A stretch of 64,000 nt of DNA from NCBI GenBank assembly GCA_037074705.1, contig CM073594.1, forward strand, positions 72,402,509 through 72,466,508, given 5' to 3'. A program made the translations under genes and the position numbers. The notes under the pieces were generated by a model. It did no database searches. It worked only from the letters and a program-made list of their open reading frames with translations, and had not been told where the DNA came from. Source of the stretch: Zhengitettix transpicula. Taxonomy: Eukaryota; Arthropoda; Insecta; Orthoptera; Tetrigidae. This document shows, piece by piece, positions 45,975 through 58,400 of the stretch (positions are counted from its first letter, which is position 1; each line of letters opens with the position of its first letter).

Positions 45975-46258
45975 CAATGATGATTCTTCAGGATACGAAC
46001 AACGATCGTTGACTTGCAAACGTTTCGTCAATTTATAAGTACTCTGGACAACGATGACTTTGTAGTATACGAACAACGATCGTTGACTTGCTCACGTTTC
46101 TTCTATTTATAATTACTCTGGACAATGATGACTCTGTAGTATACGAATATCAAACTTGCTCATGTTTAAACAATTTATCATTTCTCTGGTCATCGATGGA
46201 CTACAATCGTTGACTTTCTCACGTTTCATCACTTAACATCCACTCTGATCAACGACGG
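45975..46258. repeat. Minisatellite, unit 74 bp, about four copies
   Basis: Units start at 45975, 46049, 46123 and 46191, each CAA(C/T)GATGA...TACGAA...GTTGACTTGC.CACGTTTC...ACTCTGG. Two units carry the self-complementary AACGATCGTT. It resembles the array at 1-260 only in its CTCTGG end. Confidence 0.85.
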
Positions 46259-46779
46259 AACATTAGCCGCTGAGGTGCTGACGTAACGAGATTGATCCTA
46301 TTGGTGTGGTAAATTTAATTGACTCCCAGAATTTCTCGACCGTCCAGGAGACAACGATCTTGACCCCCTACACACCTCGTTGACCTCAAGGAACCTCTCT
46401 TCACATTTGAGGTGATCAAGGTTCGTTAGCTGAAACGTAAGGAACCACGATTCACGTTCACTAACGAACGCTAATCAATCACGAGACCCAACAGCAAGAC
46501 TTGGTTCTCTAGAGATATTCCCTTCGGTTCCTGTGAGGTAACCACGGCCTTGCTCATGCAGGAACTTCCGCGTGGGACGAACAAGTAGTTATCGTGTTGT
46601 CGTACCCGGAGACCTTCCACAAATCGCAATTACGTAAAAGATAAGGATTTATTTCCTTAGCTGGGAAATTATGGTATATTAAAAATATGAAGGACTTGAA
46701 AACAGCACAATTTGTAAATTAAATCTAACTTTATATCATTTTTATTTGGGATTTTCAGATTTTTAATACTCCAAATCCA
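46259..46779. other. Unassigned DNA
   Basis: CpG-moderate to 46630, then AT-rich. No gene is seen. Confidence 0.35.
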
Positions 46780-46809
46780 TTGACGAAGTCCTTGATTGAG
46801 GTCGAAACG
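46780..46809 (+). ncRNA. Hammerhead-like core, one core change
   Basis: TTGACGA (first base differs from CTGANGA), then GTCCT/AGGTC stem with one mismatch, then GAAACGTCGTG. First of three modules of this kind, all on the plus strand, within 660 bp. Confidence 0.35.
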
Positions 46810-47119
46810 TCGTGTTGATTTTTGTATTTTTTTTTGTTATTAAATTATTTCTGACAAAATTTCGGCCGTGTCCATTAATTTATAATTTTAATATAAAAAA
46901 TTGGTGTTGACATGATTTAAAGTAGAAATAAAATAAATAAGGAAGCCAATAAAGTCAGAATAATTTGAAATTAATACAATTTAATTAGAGCAATAATATA
47001 ATTATATTAATTTATTTGTGTGGTATTTTGATCGTTTACTGGTTACTTCTTTATCTAATTATTCTAGAATGATGTCAAAAGCTTTTGAGTTTTGTCAACT
47101 GACTAGTGCAGTTGTGTCT

Positions 47120-47262
47120 GCATCGGCTCTTACATTTTTTTCTGCACCTGTAGAAATGAACACAGCTTCCAGAAACGTTGAGTGGTATTTATATTATCAC
47201 CTTTGTCTGTATTTGGCTATCTTTCTTATTATTAATTTTCAATTAATTATCAATTTTCATTT
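47120..47262 (+). mobile_element. Penelope-like 3' module
   Basis: GCACCTGTAGAAATGAACA...CCAGAAACGTTG, then GGTATTTATATTATCACC, TTTGTCTG and ATTGGCT-like words. It aligns with 60235-60375. The core is CTGTAGA instead of CTGACGA, so it is decayed. The 97-codon frame beginning at 47018 runs through it and is not called. Confidence 0.55.
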
Positions 47263-47409
47263 ATATACATTTTTGTTGAGATTATGTCTACTCTACAAGC
47301 TGATTCTTTGAAGCTTTTATGTTGTTATCTTTGGTATTGTCTACGTCGCTTCAATTGATCGGCGTAGTGTTATTTTTGCTTGAGAGGTTTGTGCTGTTAC
47401 TTGTAAACC

Positions 47410-47439
47410 CTGAGGAAGCAAACGGCGGTCTGAGAAACG
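47410..47439 (+). ncRNA. Hammerhead-like core, weak stem
   Basis: CTGAGGA...GAAACGTC followed by GTATTTATTCC, the same order as the other Penelope 3' modules. I see no convincing stem II between the two core strands. Confidence 0.25.
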
Positions 47440-47673
47440 TCTGGTAGTGAGTGAGGTATTTATTCCTTCGTCGCAAATCTTGGTCTGTTTTTTGTCATTG
47501 TTCAATTTTTAAAAAAAATACGGCTTGTATAGGTTGAAGTGACCTTTCTCCAGCGTGAGAGACGAAGTGTACGATTGTTTTTGGTCTTTTTTAAAAATGA
47601 AAGGGGTGTGTGTGTGAAGCGGACCTTCTGGACGATGCTCTTCAACGGTGAAGTTTGTTGATGGGTGTGAGCC

Positions 47674-47859
47674 TTGCTGGCCAAGATGGCGGCTATTTTA
47701 CGGGACCAGACGAGTCTACCGTTACGCGTGGCCCTGTTCCTCCAGAGGTTCCGGTGTCTGCGTTCATCTACACGCACAACAACACTGACTGAAAAGTCCC
47801 GTCCGTCGCCACCGCTGTTACGAGGGTTGAAACCACGGTGTCGAGTGCTGCTGCGATAA
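47674..47859 (+). CDS. Small unidentified ORF with AAGATGGCGGC start context
   Basis: 61 codons, or 57 if translation starts at the second ATG, which lies in CCAAGATGGCGGC. That sequence matches the YY1-type start-site element of many housekeeping genes. The product would begin MAAILRDQTSLPLRVALFLQ and is arginine-rich without acidic runs, which would suit a mitochondrial targeting segment. No family is recognised and no splice partner is seen. It could be a first exon or chance. Confidence 0.2.
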   Translation: MLAKMAAILRDQTSLPLRVALFLQRFRCLRSSTRTTTLTEKSRPSPPLLRGLKPRCRVLLR

Positions 47860-47869
47860 GGAAAGGCTT

Positions 47870-49599
47870 GGCTGCTGTATTTATTGCGTTACTTAGCCTA
47901 TATATAGGAAACAGAACGATGCTAAATTGGAAAGAAGGCAATGAGAAAAGGAAAATAAAGGGATTGGAAAAGCAACAAAAAATAGCAGCGTGTAAAGGCT
48001 AGGAAATAACTGACAAAGAAACGAAACGGAGCCAATAGCATTAAAGGATTCTAATTTTTTAAGCACACTAATTTTCCATATGCAATACGTGAACTTATTC
48101 GGCTTTATCCCCCTCCATCTAATGTCTCAATCCTTCATGAGAGCCGAGGAAGATTTGTTGGATGATGCATACGTTCGTGTACGATTTATAAATACAAAAA
48201 TAAACAGGTTATGGGTCTTTACTTGAATTATCACGATTTAAAATTTAAAATTTTTTTGGTGGTATAAAATATTATTTTTAATATATAGTTTCTGATCGGG
48301 CCGCTGACGTCACATCACTTGCGTGACGCTATGCATTGCTCGAGCGATGACGTGGACTTATTCTGGACCGTTCGTTTAAATCCTTTGGTCTCCCAACCTT
48401 GACATTTTATTTTTCTTTGCGACTCAGAACAGTCGCAGCTTATCAGACAAGGTGACATGATGGGGTTTGGGGGGTTTTCGAGGAAAAACATAACCAGGCG
48501 GTCAAACTACGACCAGGTGGAAGCGACGGACTCGCGTCAATGACGAGGTATCAAGTCGGGAAGATGGATACAGTCGGAACTAGAGCACCTCGACTGAAGA
48601 TATGTCACGTTACCCCGCGGAAGAGAATTCACCGCTTCCGTGTAACATCTCCATTGCGGAATTTGATTTCACCGAGAAGAGAAGTTCGTCGCCCGAAACG
48701 TCGTGGTCAACCAATGCACTCACTCGGCTGGTTTTCCCCGTTCATGGATCCAAATTCATTATCCATTGACGCCACTGGGACGACTTCCAGACTCTCTGGA
48801 TTAATCTACGCAGACCTCCGCTATATTTCATCATTTTAACCCGCCCTCGTGAAGTCCTCCGTCTAACGTCTCATCTGATGGTTTCCTTCATAGGAGCAAA
48901 GGCATCAGACTGAAGAAGAATCTCTCCATGGTCTTGAAATGTGGTGATAAGCTCCTGAGGGATTGTGATTATGCTTTCCCCCGACAGTGAATATGATCAA
49001 GAGTAAATTGAAACTGGAATGAGGAATGTAAAATTCTTTAGGCGCAAAACACCCTCCATAAAAAAAATCCTCTAATCCATGAACAGTCAAAAATGAGGCC
49101 GTGGTCAACATTTTTCTGTTACCATTGGCATTGCAGATGGCCAGAGCTGGTATTAATCGAAGAAATTGGCAATGTGTGGAAATTATTACACTTGATGAAG
49201 CCTTTTTTTACATGATTACTGACAGCTTATATTAAATATAATATCCAGTCACGTCGCACGGAAGCGACATCCGTGGACTAGTACGGGAAATGGCGTCATC
49301 TCTAACGAATGTCCCATATGGGACGTCGACGACAGTTATGGATGGTCTTATTTTGTTTTAACTCCTTCTAAAGCATAAATTAGTGTAAAAAGGCTGATAA
49401 AATATTCATCCGCGAAAGTAAATAACAATGTTCTCTCTGTTTGGCCGGCTGACAAAGTACATTTTCAATTTTATACGGAACCAGATTAAACTTCCGCCTC
49501 GATCCAATATATATTGTAATAATCAAATAGTAGGTCGTTTTTTATTAAATGAAAAGATCGAAATTAACAAACTAAAGATTGATTTATTTTGTGGCAACA
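47870..49599. other. Unassigned DNA
   Basis: 48290-48840 is CpG-rich and contains a 99-codon frame (48540-48839) with no recognisable similarity. The remainder is AT-rich. Confidence 0.35.
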
Positions 49600-50489
49600 A
49601 AAGATGATTAGAAACACAAAATTTGAGATCTCATTCTCTCAGGGCCTTGACTGAGTTTGATAATGGACACAACAAATTGATTTTAAAATCTTATTAACAA
49701 ACAGTTCACATTTACCTAACAATATGTCGATAGAAAAAAATTAAAAGAAAAGAAATTAACTTTGATTGACAATTAAAAGAGAACGAAATCTGACTCTATC
49801 CTTTAATTACGTTTACAATTAATCATTAGTTTCGTTTTGTTACTTACATCTGTCCAGCTGGTACCAGCATTCCTTTTGGTTTCGGAAATACACTATTGCA
49901 AAATTATACACTGATTCTAAAATGTCGACTCACAGATTTTACACTATGGAAGTCAAAATTGATAGGCTTACAGGAACTCGGATGATCCTCCTGAATGTCA
50001 GCTATCTGATGTATGCTTGCCTTCCTTGGCTGGCGTAAACTCTCTTAGACTTTCATACCTGGCTGTGTACGTAAAAACTACTCGCTTCCTTCCCTGGCTG
50101 GCTATAGACGTAAACTGCTTTTACTTAGCGATATTTACGAGGTAATACTTCCGTGAATGTTTTTACTTTGCCTTAAATCCACAACTTTTTTAATAATACA
50201 TTAACTACGGCTAGTCTCTGCTCTAGTATTATTTGTTCCGTCCTCTGAAATGTCCCGCCACAAACTAACAGTTATATTACTTGTTCTGCTCCTCACGATG
50301 TTTTTCCGCGAACTGACTCCTAGTTCTCCCGAGTTTTAGCGCGCATACGCCATTTTTGATTTTTCGACAAAGCAAAGTGCGCTCGCTTCTCTCATTGTTG
50401 CTTTGTTCGATCAGACCGCTATAATGGATTTCTGAAACAATTCAAATTTTATGTCCAAACAATTAATGGCCTAATTAATTGGCATTACA
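49600..50489 (-). mobile_element. LTR-like dispersed repeat, copy 1
   Basis: On the minus strand it starts TGTAATGCCAATTAATTAGG at 50489 and runs collinearly with the plus-strand copy at 63185-64000: GGCCATTAA, an AAAAATGG..GCGCGC block and, about 670-680 bp in, AATTAAA.GG.TAGAGTCAGATTTCGTTC-like sequence. TG at the start and a length of several hundred bp suit a solo LTR. Both copies abut a TA microsatellite. The far boundary is not fixed. Confidence 0.55.
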
Positions 50490-50504
50490 ATATATATATT
50501 CAGG

Positions 50505-51324
50505 TTGAAGGTGGAAGTTATGGTGACTCAGAAACAAGCGAATGTGGGACAAGTTTCTAAAATTGAATCTATGAGGAGTCTCGGATCCAAGTGGAACGTG
50601 GAAGGTTTGGAAAGCGCCAACGGACACAATTATGAAGTCGTTCAAACCTTTCGTCGTTGCTCGTCTACAATCCTTCATTACGTTCCCGTGACCATGTTTC
50701 CCCTTCAATTCGTTCACCCAATTGTCCGGCTAACCTCTATGAAAAGAGAGATAATGTGGTGGAAAATACGAGGCTACCGACAAACTCGAGGTCCGTGAAG
50801 TGAATTATCAGACCATACCAAAGAAACACACGCACACATTCAGACAGGAGAGAAATTCCTCAAGGGATGTGCAGTGGAAACTAAAATCTGCGTCCATAAA
50901 ACGAACGTGGTACATTAATTCTTGGGGTATCACAGGATTTCAGATTTCAGATCCAATTACATCTAAATTTTTATTTAACAAAGTATCGTCACTTTTTCTT
51001 GATAATTTTGCTCCTCAGCCAGGGTTTATGCAAACAGTCGATATGCTGCCTCCTTTCCAAGTTTCTAGACAATTCGTTCCTCCGGTGGCGTCATGCCAAC
51101 AAGCAGGAGCTTCTCCCACAGTGATGCAATTCCACCGGAGAACTCGTCTCAACGTATCTGCGTTCTGTCAATGCATTTTTACAAACCTTTCATCAGCTAC
51201 ACAATTTCCAAAGATTTCGGTTCCGTCTCAGCATTTCAAACTTAAAGGCACTTCACCATATTTCAGTTTTCTTACCAGGAATAATCTCCCATTCCAGGTA
51301 AAATCTCTCTCCATGATGGCTTAG
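50505..51324 (+). other. Two adjacent unidentified open frames
   Basis: Frames of 97 codons (50505-50798) and 174 codons (50800-51324, beginning with GTG) follow each other in different phases. The longer one is among the longest open frames in the window. It contains SKFLFNKVSSLFLDNFAPQP and FKLKGTSPYFSFLTRNNLPF, but I recognise no domain. It may be a decayed transposon or chance; there is no splice or start context to support a gene. Confidence 0.2.
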
Positions 51325-53340
51325 ATTCCTTGCTTCATTAAAAACATTCGTAAAGGAAAGGCGATAGATTCATCTATTGAGAAATTCATCGTGTCTATTC
51401 ATAACCCAATTAATAATTTTTTTCCGATGGGCAAACGCTACGGCAATTCTTATCTTGTCGGAATGCGGAGTTCCACAGAGATCAGTTCTTGGCCCATTTG
51501 CATATAAATTCTTTTATTCAGAAAAATATATATATACGCCTGTATTTCCCGCTTGATATGCTTGATTTTGTCACAATGATGCGTAGATACATCCCTAGAC
51601 GCCAAACAAATCTAATGCCACGTGTTCATTAAACGTCAATTGCCCGTGTCGCCCACAATTATTGTATTCAACAATCTTATTTTAAATTCCTTTACTTGCA
51701 TACAAATTTTGCAAAGACATCACCCACCAAAGGTTCAATTAATAAACCCAGGTTTGATTCAGACTTGGTTACAAGAGGAGGTTACCTCCTCAGGAGAGAG
51801 TTGCGTCACGGCTCAAGATTCCAAGAAGCGTAAAACAATGCCGTGGGGAATAAGAATGGCGGTGACACATTCACAACATAACTGAATCATGGAAATCAGA
51901 GAGATTATTTTACTTCGCGGAACGAATCCACGCACGACCTCTATCGTAGGTAATTTTGTTGCTTGCGTGACCAACAATGCGAGGCTCCCGTCTATTGTCA
52001 CCCTCACGTTCATCCTCAACAACGAAACCATTGTTGTCGGGAATGAGGTACCGCCGTTATTATTTTCTCTCTCTCGGTTATGTAGAACATTCGGGCAACT
52101 TCGTTGACCTTAATTAGAAGGTTTGGGCGCGCTAATTCTGGGACAACAAACAGGCGAATAATGAATTCTATTATGAGGTGATACGTCGGCAATTGTTCCT
52201 GAGAATCGACGTCAGCCTCTCTTCCCGGTCACACTTTAACAGACCCCGTGGAAAATAGGTTAAGTGATCGTTAAAGACACACGGGCGACGGTAACGTGAC
52301 ACGAGTTTGCATTCATTGGATTTCGCAACAGCTGGCTGGAGCTTAACAGTGGTTGGAATATTACTAGGATCATACAACACAGTAACTTATTTGAATTTTC
52401 TGAAGAAACCTGCACTTACAGAAACAGACCATTATACTGGCGGGCGGGGGGGGGGGGGGGGAATTAGAAATTTGGATATTTACATGAATCGAAGTGAGTT
52501 AAACTAAACTGTGAATGTCTCAGAGAAACAGAAAAAGAAGTTTCTGTTCCTCAGGGTAAGGAACTAGACCAAGTTAATGACTTAAAACTTCACTAAGATA
52601 TATAAAACTAAATTATTTGCATTTCAGACTTTCATAGTGAATATATAATTAAGGGTTAATGTATATACAATTGTATTAATAATTTTTCTGTAATTAACAA
52701 CAATCAAAGCTTGTCTCAATTATTCATAGAATAAATCATTCAGACTGAAGATTGGGCTGTTGTTATATCTATGAATTGAATTTAATCAGTCCTCAAAAAT
52801 GTTATAAATTTCTATTAAATAATAAATGGAATCGTAAAGTTTAAAGTAGTAATTATTTCTCGATCCTTCCTGTTAAAATAAAATAAATTGTTTCAGAAAG
52901 AACTATCAATTTAATAAAACTACAAATTAATTGTTTAAATAATTCAATAAAATTTTGTTTGTTAATTAATTAATCTCCTTTTGATAATCATTACATTTTT
53001 GCATCCACAACGTGGAGCAATCAAATTGTTAATTAATCGCTTTTAATTAATCATTAGAATATATATATATATATTGTGGATCATTACCGTCTATAAAATT
53101 CTTATTATCTATTTAATGCTAGAACGACATTTTAAGAGCATAAAGATTTCAGAAGAAATTAAATAAATATATTGAGACTGATTACAGTATTCTCCGTAAA
53201 TTTATTTAACAGCTATTAACCAATCATGGTGTGAAGCACCCATAGGGGGTCCTGCTTTCTGGTCGTGCTCCTACTGGTGTTTTGGTGGGTCGTCTGCATT
53301 AAATAACGATAATTTACTGTCACAGCTCCATTTAGCGTCA
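51325..53340. other. Unassigned DNA with G-run and AT microsatellite
   Basis: 51880-52310 is CpG-richer and non-repetitive, with CCATTGTTGTC (Sox-like) and AATTAG words; possibly regulatory. A run of 18 G lies at about 52443-52460 and an (AT)n at 53058-53076. Confidence 0.35.
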
Positions 53341-54129
53341 ACCACTCTGTTGTTAAGATGCCCTTACGGCAAACCTTCTTGGACCGAAGGTAAAAAAGGA
53401 GATCCTGGACCAGGTTTCTTCCCGGTAAACTATAACCAAATTTCCTCTTCCATCTTCAGATGTTACAATCTGAAAATCCAAATCGGGGTTTTCAACGCCG
53501 AAAGTGGTTATTTTCCACTGAGTCTCATCTCCGTCATCTTGGATACCACCGCACAGTGAAAGATCAGAGACGAGGTTCACTTCTTAATATGTCAATTCAG
53601 ATATGAGCAGCTCACATTCAAAAAACAAAAATTATTTGACAGTTGCGACGGAAATATTCACCGCCATATTCTAACATCAACTATTTTTTCCCCCGTATTC
53701 GAGTCATTAATAGACTTTATTCACCTACAAGTCGGTACAGATCAAGTATATTAATTTCTCTGATAAAAAAAGGAGCCAAGATACGGTCCAGGGAGCTTGG
53801 CTTCATGATTCTAAATTAATCCGCGTAACGGTGTCTTTAATCCGCGTAGCTTTCTCGTGGTCGACGACGTCTTCTTCGTACCAAATCCTCAGCTTCCTGA
53901 CATCGTGACCCCGGACACAGAGAAACCTATACTGCTTTCCAAAGAACCAACATCTTCCACTTCGCCGCTGACCACGTAACCTTAGTTTCCCAATTTATTT
54001 TTTTCTGCTGTTGTTGGGAGGGCTCAAAGTTGTCTTCTCCACATCGCGGCGGGAGCTTTCCTTTGAGATTGAATCCTCTGAATCAAGTTTGCAAATGGAT
54101 ATGTAAATTCATTTCATCACGAATTAAAA
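53341..54129. other. Unassigned DNA
   Basis: Open frames of 69 and 75 codons on opposite strands at 53350-53580 are mutual shadows, with no recognisable family. Nothing else is seen. Confidence 0.35.
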
Positions 54130-54582
54130 ATGTCATTTGGATTATCTCAGATACGAAAAACGGAATATTTCACTAGAGTGGAGAGAAAAGTCTCTTTGAC
54201 GTCTTGCGGAATACTTCCGTGGCTTGTTAAAATTAACCGGTATGGAGGAACTTGGTTTTCTTCTGTTGTGGTAGGCGCAGCCATCCAGAAGACAGGTTCT
54301 CGGACAGAGGCGGAAGGCGATGTTGCCTGTCTGGCATTTACCACGAGGAAGTGTCAGACGCATGAGAGAAAGTTGGCTGATAAAACTGATAAAACAGCGT
54401 CACAAACTGGAAACGGAGAAAAAAAATCCGTCCTGTCGAGGTCCATCGATCGTTCCGATCATCTGGTAGAAGATCAAAGGGATTTTGTACTTCCGTTTCC
54501 GTCGACTCAAACCGAAAATTACGAACAGCAATTCGGCGATGGAACAAACGGACATTTGGCTGGAAAGGAAGATGGAACATAA
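54130..54582. other. Unidentified 150-codon frame over a repeated segment
   Basis: Open on the plus strand for 150 codons but also in three minus-strand frames. Part of it (54455-54535) is a reverse copy of 56605-56680, so it is more likely repeat-derived than a gene. Confidence 0.2.
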
Positions 54583-55468
54583 ACTGAATGAGTTAAAACC
54601 CACAAAAATGCGACAGGAAGTACTCCAAGTGGTGGGCTTCGCTTTCGGAAGAAATTGACCGGAAACAGAAAACTATGAGATCGCGCGGCAGTGTCACGGA
54701 TGTTTCCTTTAATCAGGGAGGTTATGCACCATCGCTGTAGGTTATTTGTCTCCTAGCCCAAAACTTGTTCCTCTGATGCTCAGGATAGAAGTGAACGACA
54801 GAATTATTTACAACATTGGATCAGAGTTCAGAGCAACTTGACGGAAATTAAGCATCTGCAATCGGTTGGTCTTCCAATTATATATTTTAATAAAGAAACA
54901 TTCTTTCTGCCCTGTAATCCGTCAATAATATTGTGTAGCCCCAGCAGAATTCCCTTACTTTCCGTCGGAGTTACCAGAGGTTTCTCTTCCATGTGAATAA
55001 TCAGGCGCTCGAAACGTTACAGTTATAGAAATCTCTTAACGGCAAAACTAGCTGAAACGGTCTCGTTCTCTTCAAGAATGATTTATCTTAAACTAGGGTG
55101 TCTTAAGTTTAAGACTTTATATATTCCGCCTACAAAAAAACAACCATTTAAAAAATCGTGAGTAGCAAATCGTCCATTTATGTGAGACTAATAATGAGAT
55201 CCATGTGGAAAAAATTAAAAATAAAACAAGAATCATTGGATAAAGGCTAGTGTTCATCAAGGCACGGTAATGGGACCATTATTATTAAAAATTATTATTA
55301 ACTGACCATAAATAATTCGGTCACAAATGAGAAAAAAATTAATACAGCAGCAAACAGAAATATAATTACACAAAAATAATTATATATACCTGACTATTTA
55401 AGAGTCAATTATAAATAAACACAGTCTATTACATTTAGACTAAAAAATTATGATTGAAAAAAATACAA
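54583..55468. other. Unassigned DNA
   Basis: AT-rich from 55080. AATCAGGCGCTCGAAACG near 55000 is a weak echo of the hammerhead-like modules. Confidence 0.3.
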
Positions 55469-55497
55469 CGTTTCGTGGCTATTTGCGACCTCTTCAG
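55469..55497 (-). ncRNA. Hammerhead-like core
   Basis: Minus strand CTGAAGA, GGTCGCAAATAGCCAC, GAAACG, then TTGTATTTTT. Same order and loop style (CAAAT) as at 25445-25475. Stem II is weak (GGT/GCC only). Confidence 0.35.
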
Positions 55498-58400
55498 TTA
55501 TATGAAATTTTTACACTACAAAAAAAAACATATTACAATAATTTAATATGATTTGATGATTGTTCATTGTTGTATTTTTTTCAATTATGAATTTTTTCTG
55601 ACTTTAAAACGCTTTGTTTTATTTATAACTGCACAACATTTAGTCCTTAAATGAAAGGATTAGTAGTATTTAAAAAAATCTTTTAACATTATTAATAAAC
55701 AGTATAATATCAGTCAAAAATTAATGTTGTGTAAAAGAAATTTGAGAATAATTTCAAAGCTGCACCACCAAAATTTGTCAATGTACAAGAAATTATTTAA
55801 AATACTCGAAATCCAAATTACACGTAATGAAGTCCTACATTAAGGACGAAGCCTTGTTTCATTAAATTATTATGAATTTAGCTAACTTATTTATAGCATT
55901 ATTACTATTTATAAATTACCATTGCTTGACTATTCAAAATCTGAAGTCAATAGAAACATAAATCATAAAATAATTACAGTTGAATTTACAACAACATGTA
56001 AACAAAATGAATTGTTTTGGCTCAAAGAGAACAAAACAGAAAAATAATTCTAAAGATAAAAATAAATAATAATAAAGATAAACCGCAGGCAGGCAAATAA
56101 TACCAATTTAGGAATTTATTTTGGCAAAAGTCTTGAAATAGGTAACTTTTATTACCATACAAGCATGGAAGTAAATGAAGCTGTCATTATTGTTGTCGGT
56201 AATTGAATGTCCACGAGAAAATACCTTCTGGAATAGTTGAAATAAAATATTCAATAAACGACACTCAAATTTGTTAAGAGGGTCACGTTAGCGTAAAAAT
56301 GGAGCAAATAGGCTGGAAATGTTAGAAAGAAAAGATGAAGACTATTTTCAAACTCGTTCTGTGAATGCAAATACAAAGAAATGGAATTATTTCGTGGGTA
56401 GATGGAACACAAACAAATCATTTGATAGACGTTGGAAATTTAAATCCTAGTAAACAGAACGATACAGAAATTGACCCTAAAATGTACCCTATTGATGTTT
56501 CCTAAACAAACTGGCTTTTGTGTGGGGGTGGGAAGGGGCTCACTCTTTTTCCAAATAGTAGAGTTCGGTTACTTCCCTCTTTTAACAGCCAGACAACGGT
56601 CCCTTGTGTTTCTTATTTCGTGTGAGTCGCCGGAAACGGAAGTTTAAATCCTTTGTTCTTCGACCAGACGAAACCAGATGGAGCATTTCCTTTCTCGTCT
56701 TACGCACCCTGACAACTCACCCGGGGGGAAATTACACGGCAACTTCAACCGACACTCTTCTAAACAGACATAACTTGCTATCAAGAAATTTAACTACACT
56801 TCTTCGTATCTCAAAAGAAACAGTAACACAATATATAACAAAATAAAATCTTCAATGCCAAACATCGGGGAAAACAATTAAATCGGAAGAAAGGATCTGA
56901 ATATTGACTTTCAAATAACAAGGACATTGGCAAGGATGATAGTAAAATTGCACTTTTAAAAACAAAGACTTGGTGTTAGCAGGAAATGCCTGTGTTCATT
57001 ATCATCGACTACTCTCGGGAGAAGTAATGGGTAAAATAGAAGAGATTGAGGAATGAAGAACATAGGTGAATACTCTTCAAGGTATTTAAAAGGTCGAAAG
57101 TTAATTGGACTCGAAAAATGCAAGTTGCGTGTGTGTGCAGGTGAGCGGGTCTGCTTCCCAAGGACAAACAAGCAGCTGCATTCCTCGGCAGGAGTACCTC
57201 AGGGAACGGTGCTGGGTCAAAATGCAATTTAAACCGCGAACTGTGGCATTTCTATCCACAAGGAAGGAAACAGAAAACAAATAAATACTACGCTGGCCTT
57301 CATTCCGATATAAAACTGACCGCACACCGTTTGTAAGTGAACAATTATCACCGGCCTTGTTCTGTATGTGATTATATTTATCTTTGAAGCAGACATAAAT
57401 TAAAACACATTCATAATATATAAAACTTTAAGGGAACAAAGATTCATTTTCATATTCTCTATCCATTTATATCCTCCAATAATTTAGCAATTCTTTTTGA
57501 TGAGGACATAAGACATTATCTAGTTCTCCCTAGATCACAAAATAAAGATTTTTAAAACTATTTTCATGTCTGGTAAGTTATTTGCACCAGTTAGTAAGCA
57601 TTCAAGAATGATTTTGTGTTTAGAGATATTAATTATATAATTGTCTGAGTAAAGTTTCATTTGTTATTTGAAATCTAATTCATGCATTTGTTGTTTTTTT
57701 AAAATTATTATTTGTAACAAGATTTATCAGGAGTATCTACATAAACTATTTGTTCATGTAATGGTTAAGTGAAGATATTAATGTTTTTTATCAGAAAATA
57801 ATTACTTTCATTTGGTATTAACCATTAAAACACTATTATGTTTACTTTTTGGTGAAACCTATTATCCAAATAGTATTCTCTATCTCTCATATAGAGACTA
57901 TAGAAACAGTTCAACAATGATTTTACAATTTAATAAATTTAAATTTCACTTTATTCTACTTACAGACACTGAAAAAGTAAATAATTTGTATTTAAGTAAA
58001 TAATTTAATTCAATTGTGGGAATTCTGGCTTAATCATTAAATAATTTATATTTATTGAGTCAACTGAAATGTAAGTTATATTAGATTAAAATTTCCTACC
58101 AAACATTTCAAAAACATGGTTCTAAAACAATGTAAAGAAATTGGATATTGATGTGCCGAACCTTAAATATGAATAAAATGTATTAATACTTCAAATATTT
58201 ATTTTATTTTCTGTTATTCTGTTATCAGAATTGGTTCCAAAATATTGAGTACACAGATTTTATTTCCTCCCAAGTAATGTTGGGTCCTAAACTACCAGCA
58301 ACTCTGACCACAATATACACAGTTAATAAACATAATCAGGTTCCCATACTCTTGTTTTCATTAACATGTGCAATGAGACTTTCACCTCCCTCCAGACTTG

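Noticed and set aside
45975..46258. CRISPR-like spaced repeats
   Set aside because: The 74-bp units are contiguous and diverged with no spacers; the DNA is eukaryotic.
47018..47311. 97-codon plus-strand frame
   Set aside because: Crosses a decayed Penelope 3' module; the reading frame is not conserved in sister modules.
48660..48710. GTCGCCCGAAACGTCGTGG as another hammerhead-like module
   Set aside because: The CTGANGA strand is not present upstream; only the GAAACG half matches.
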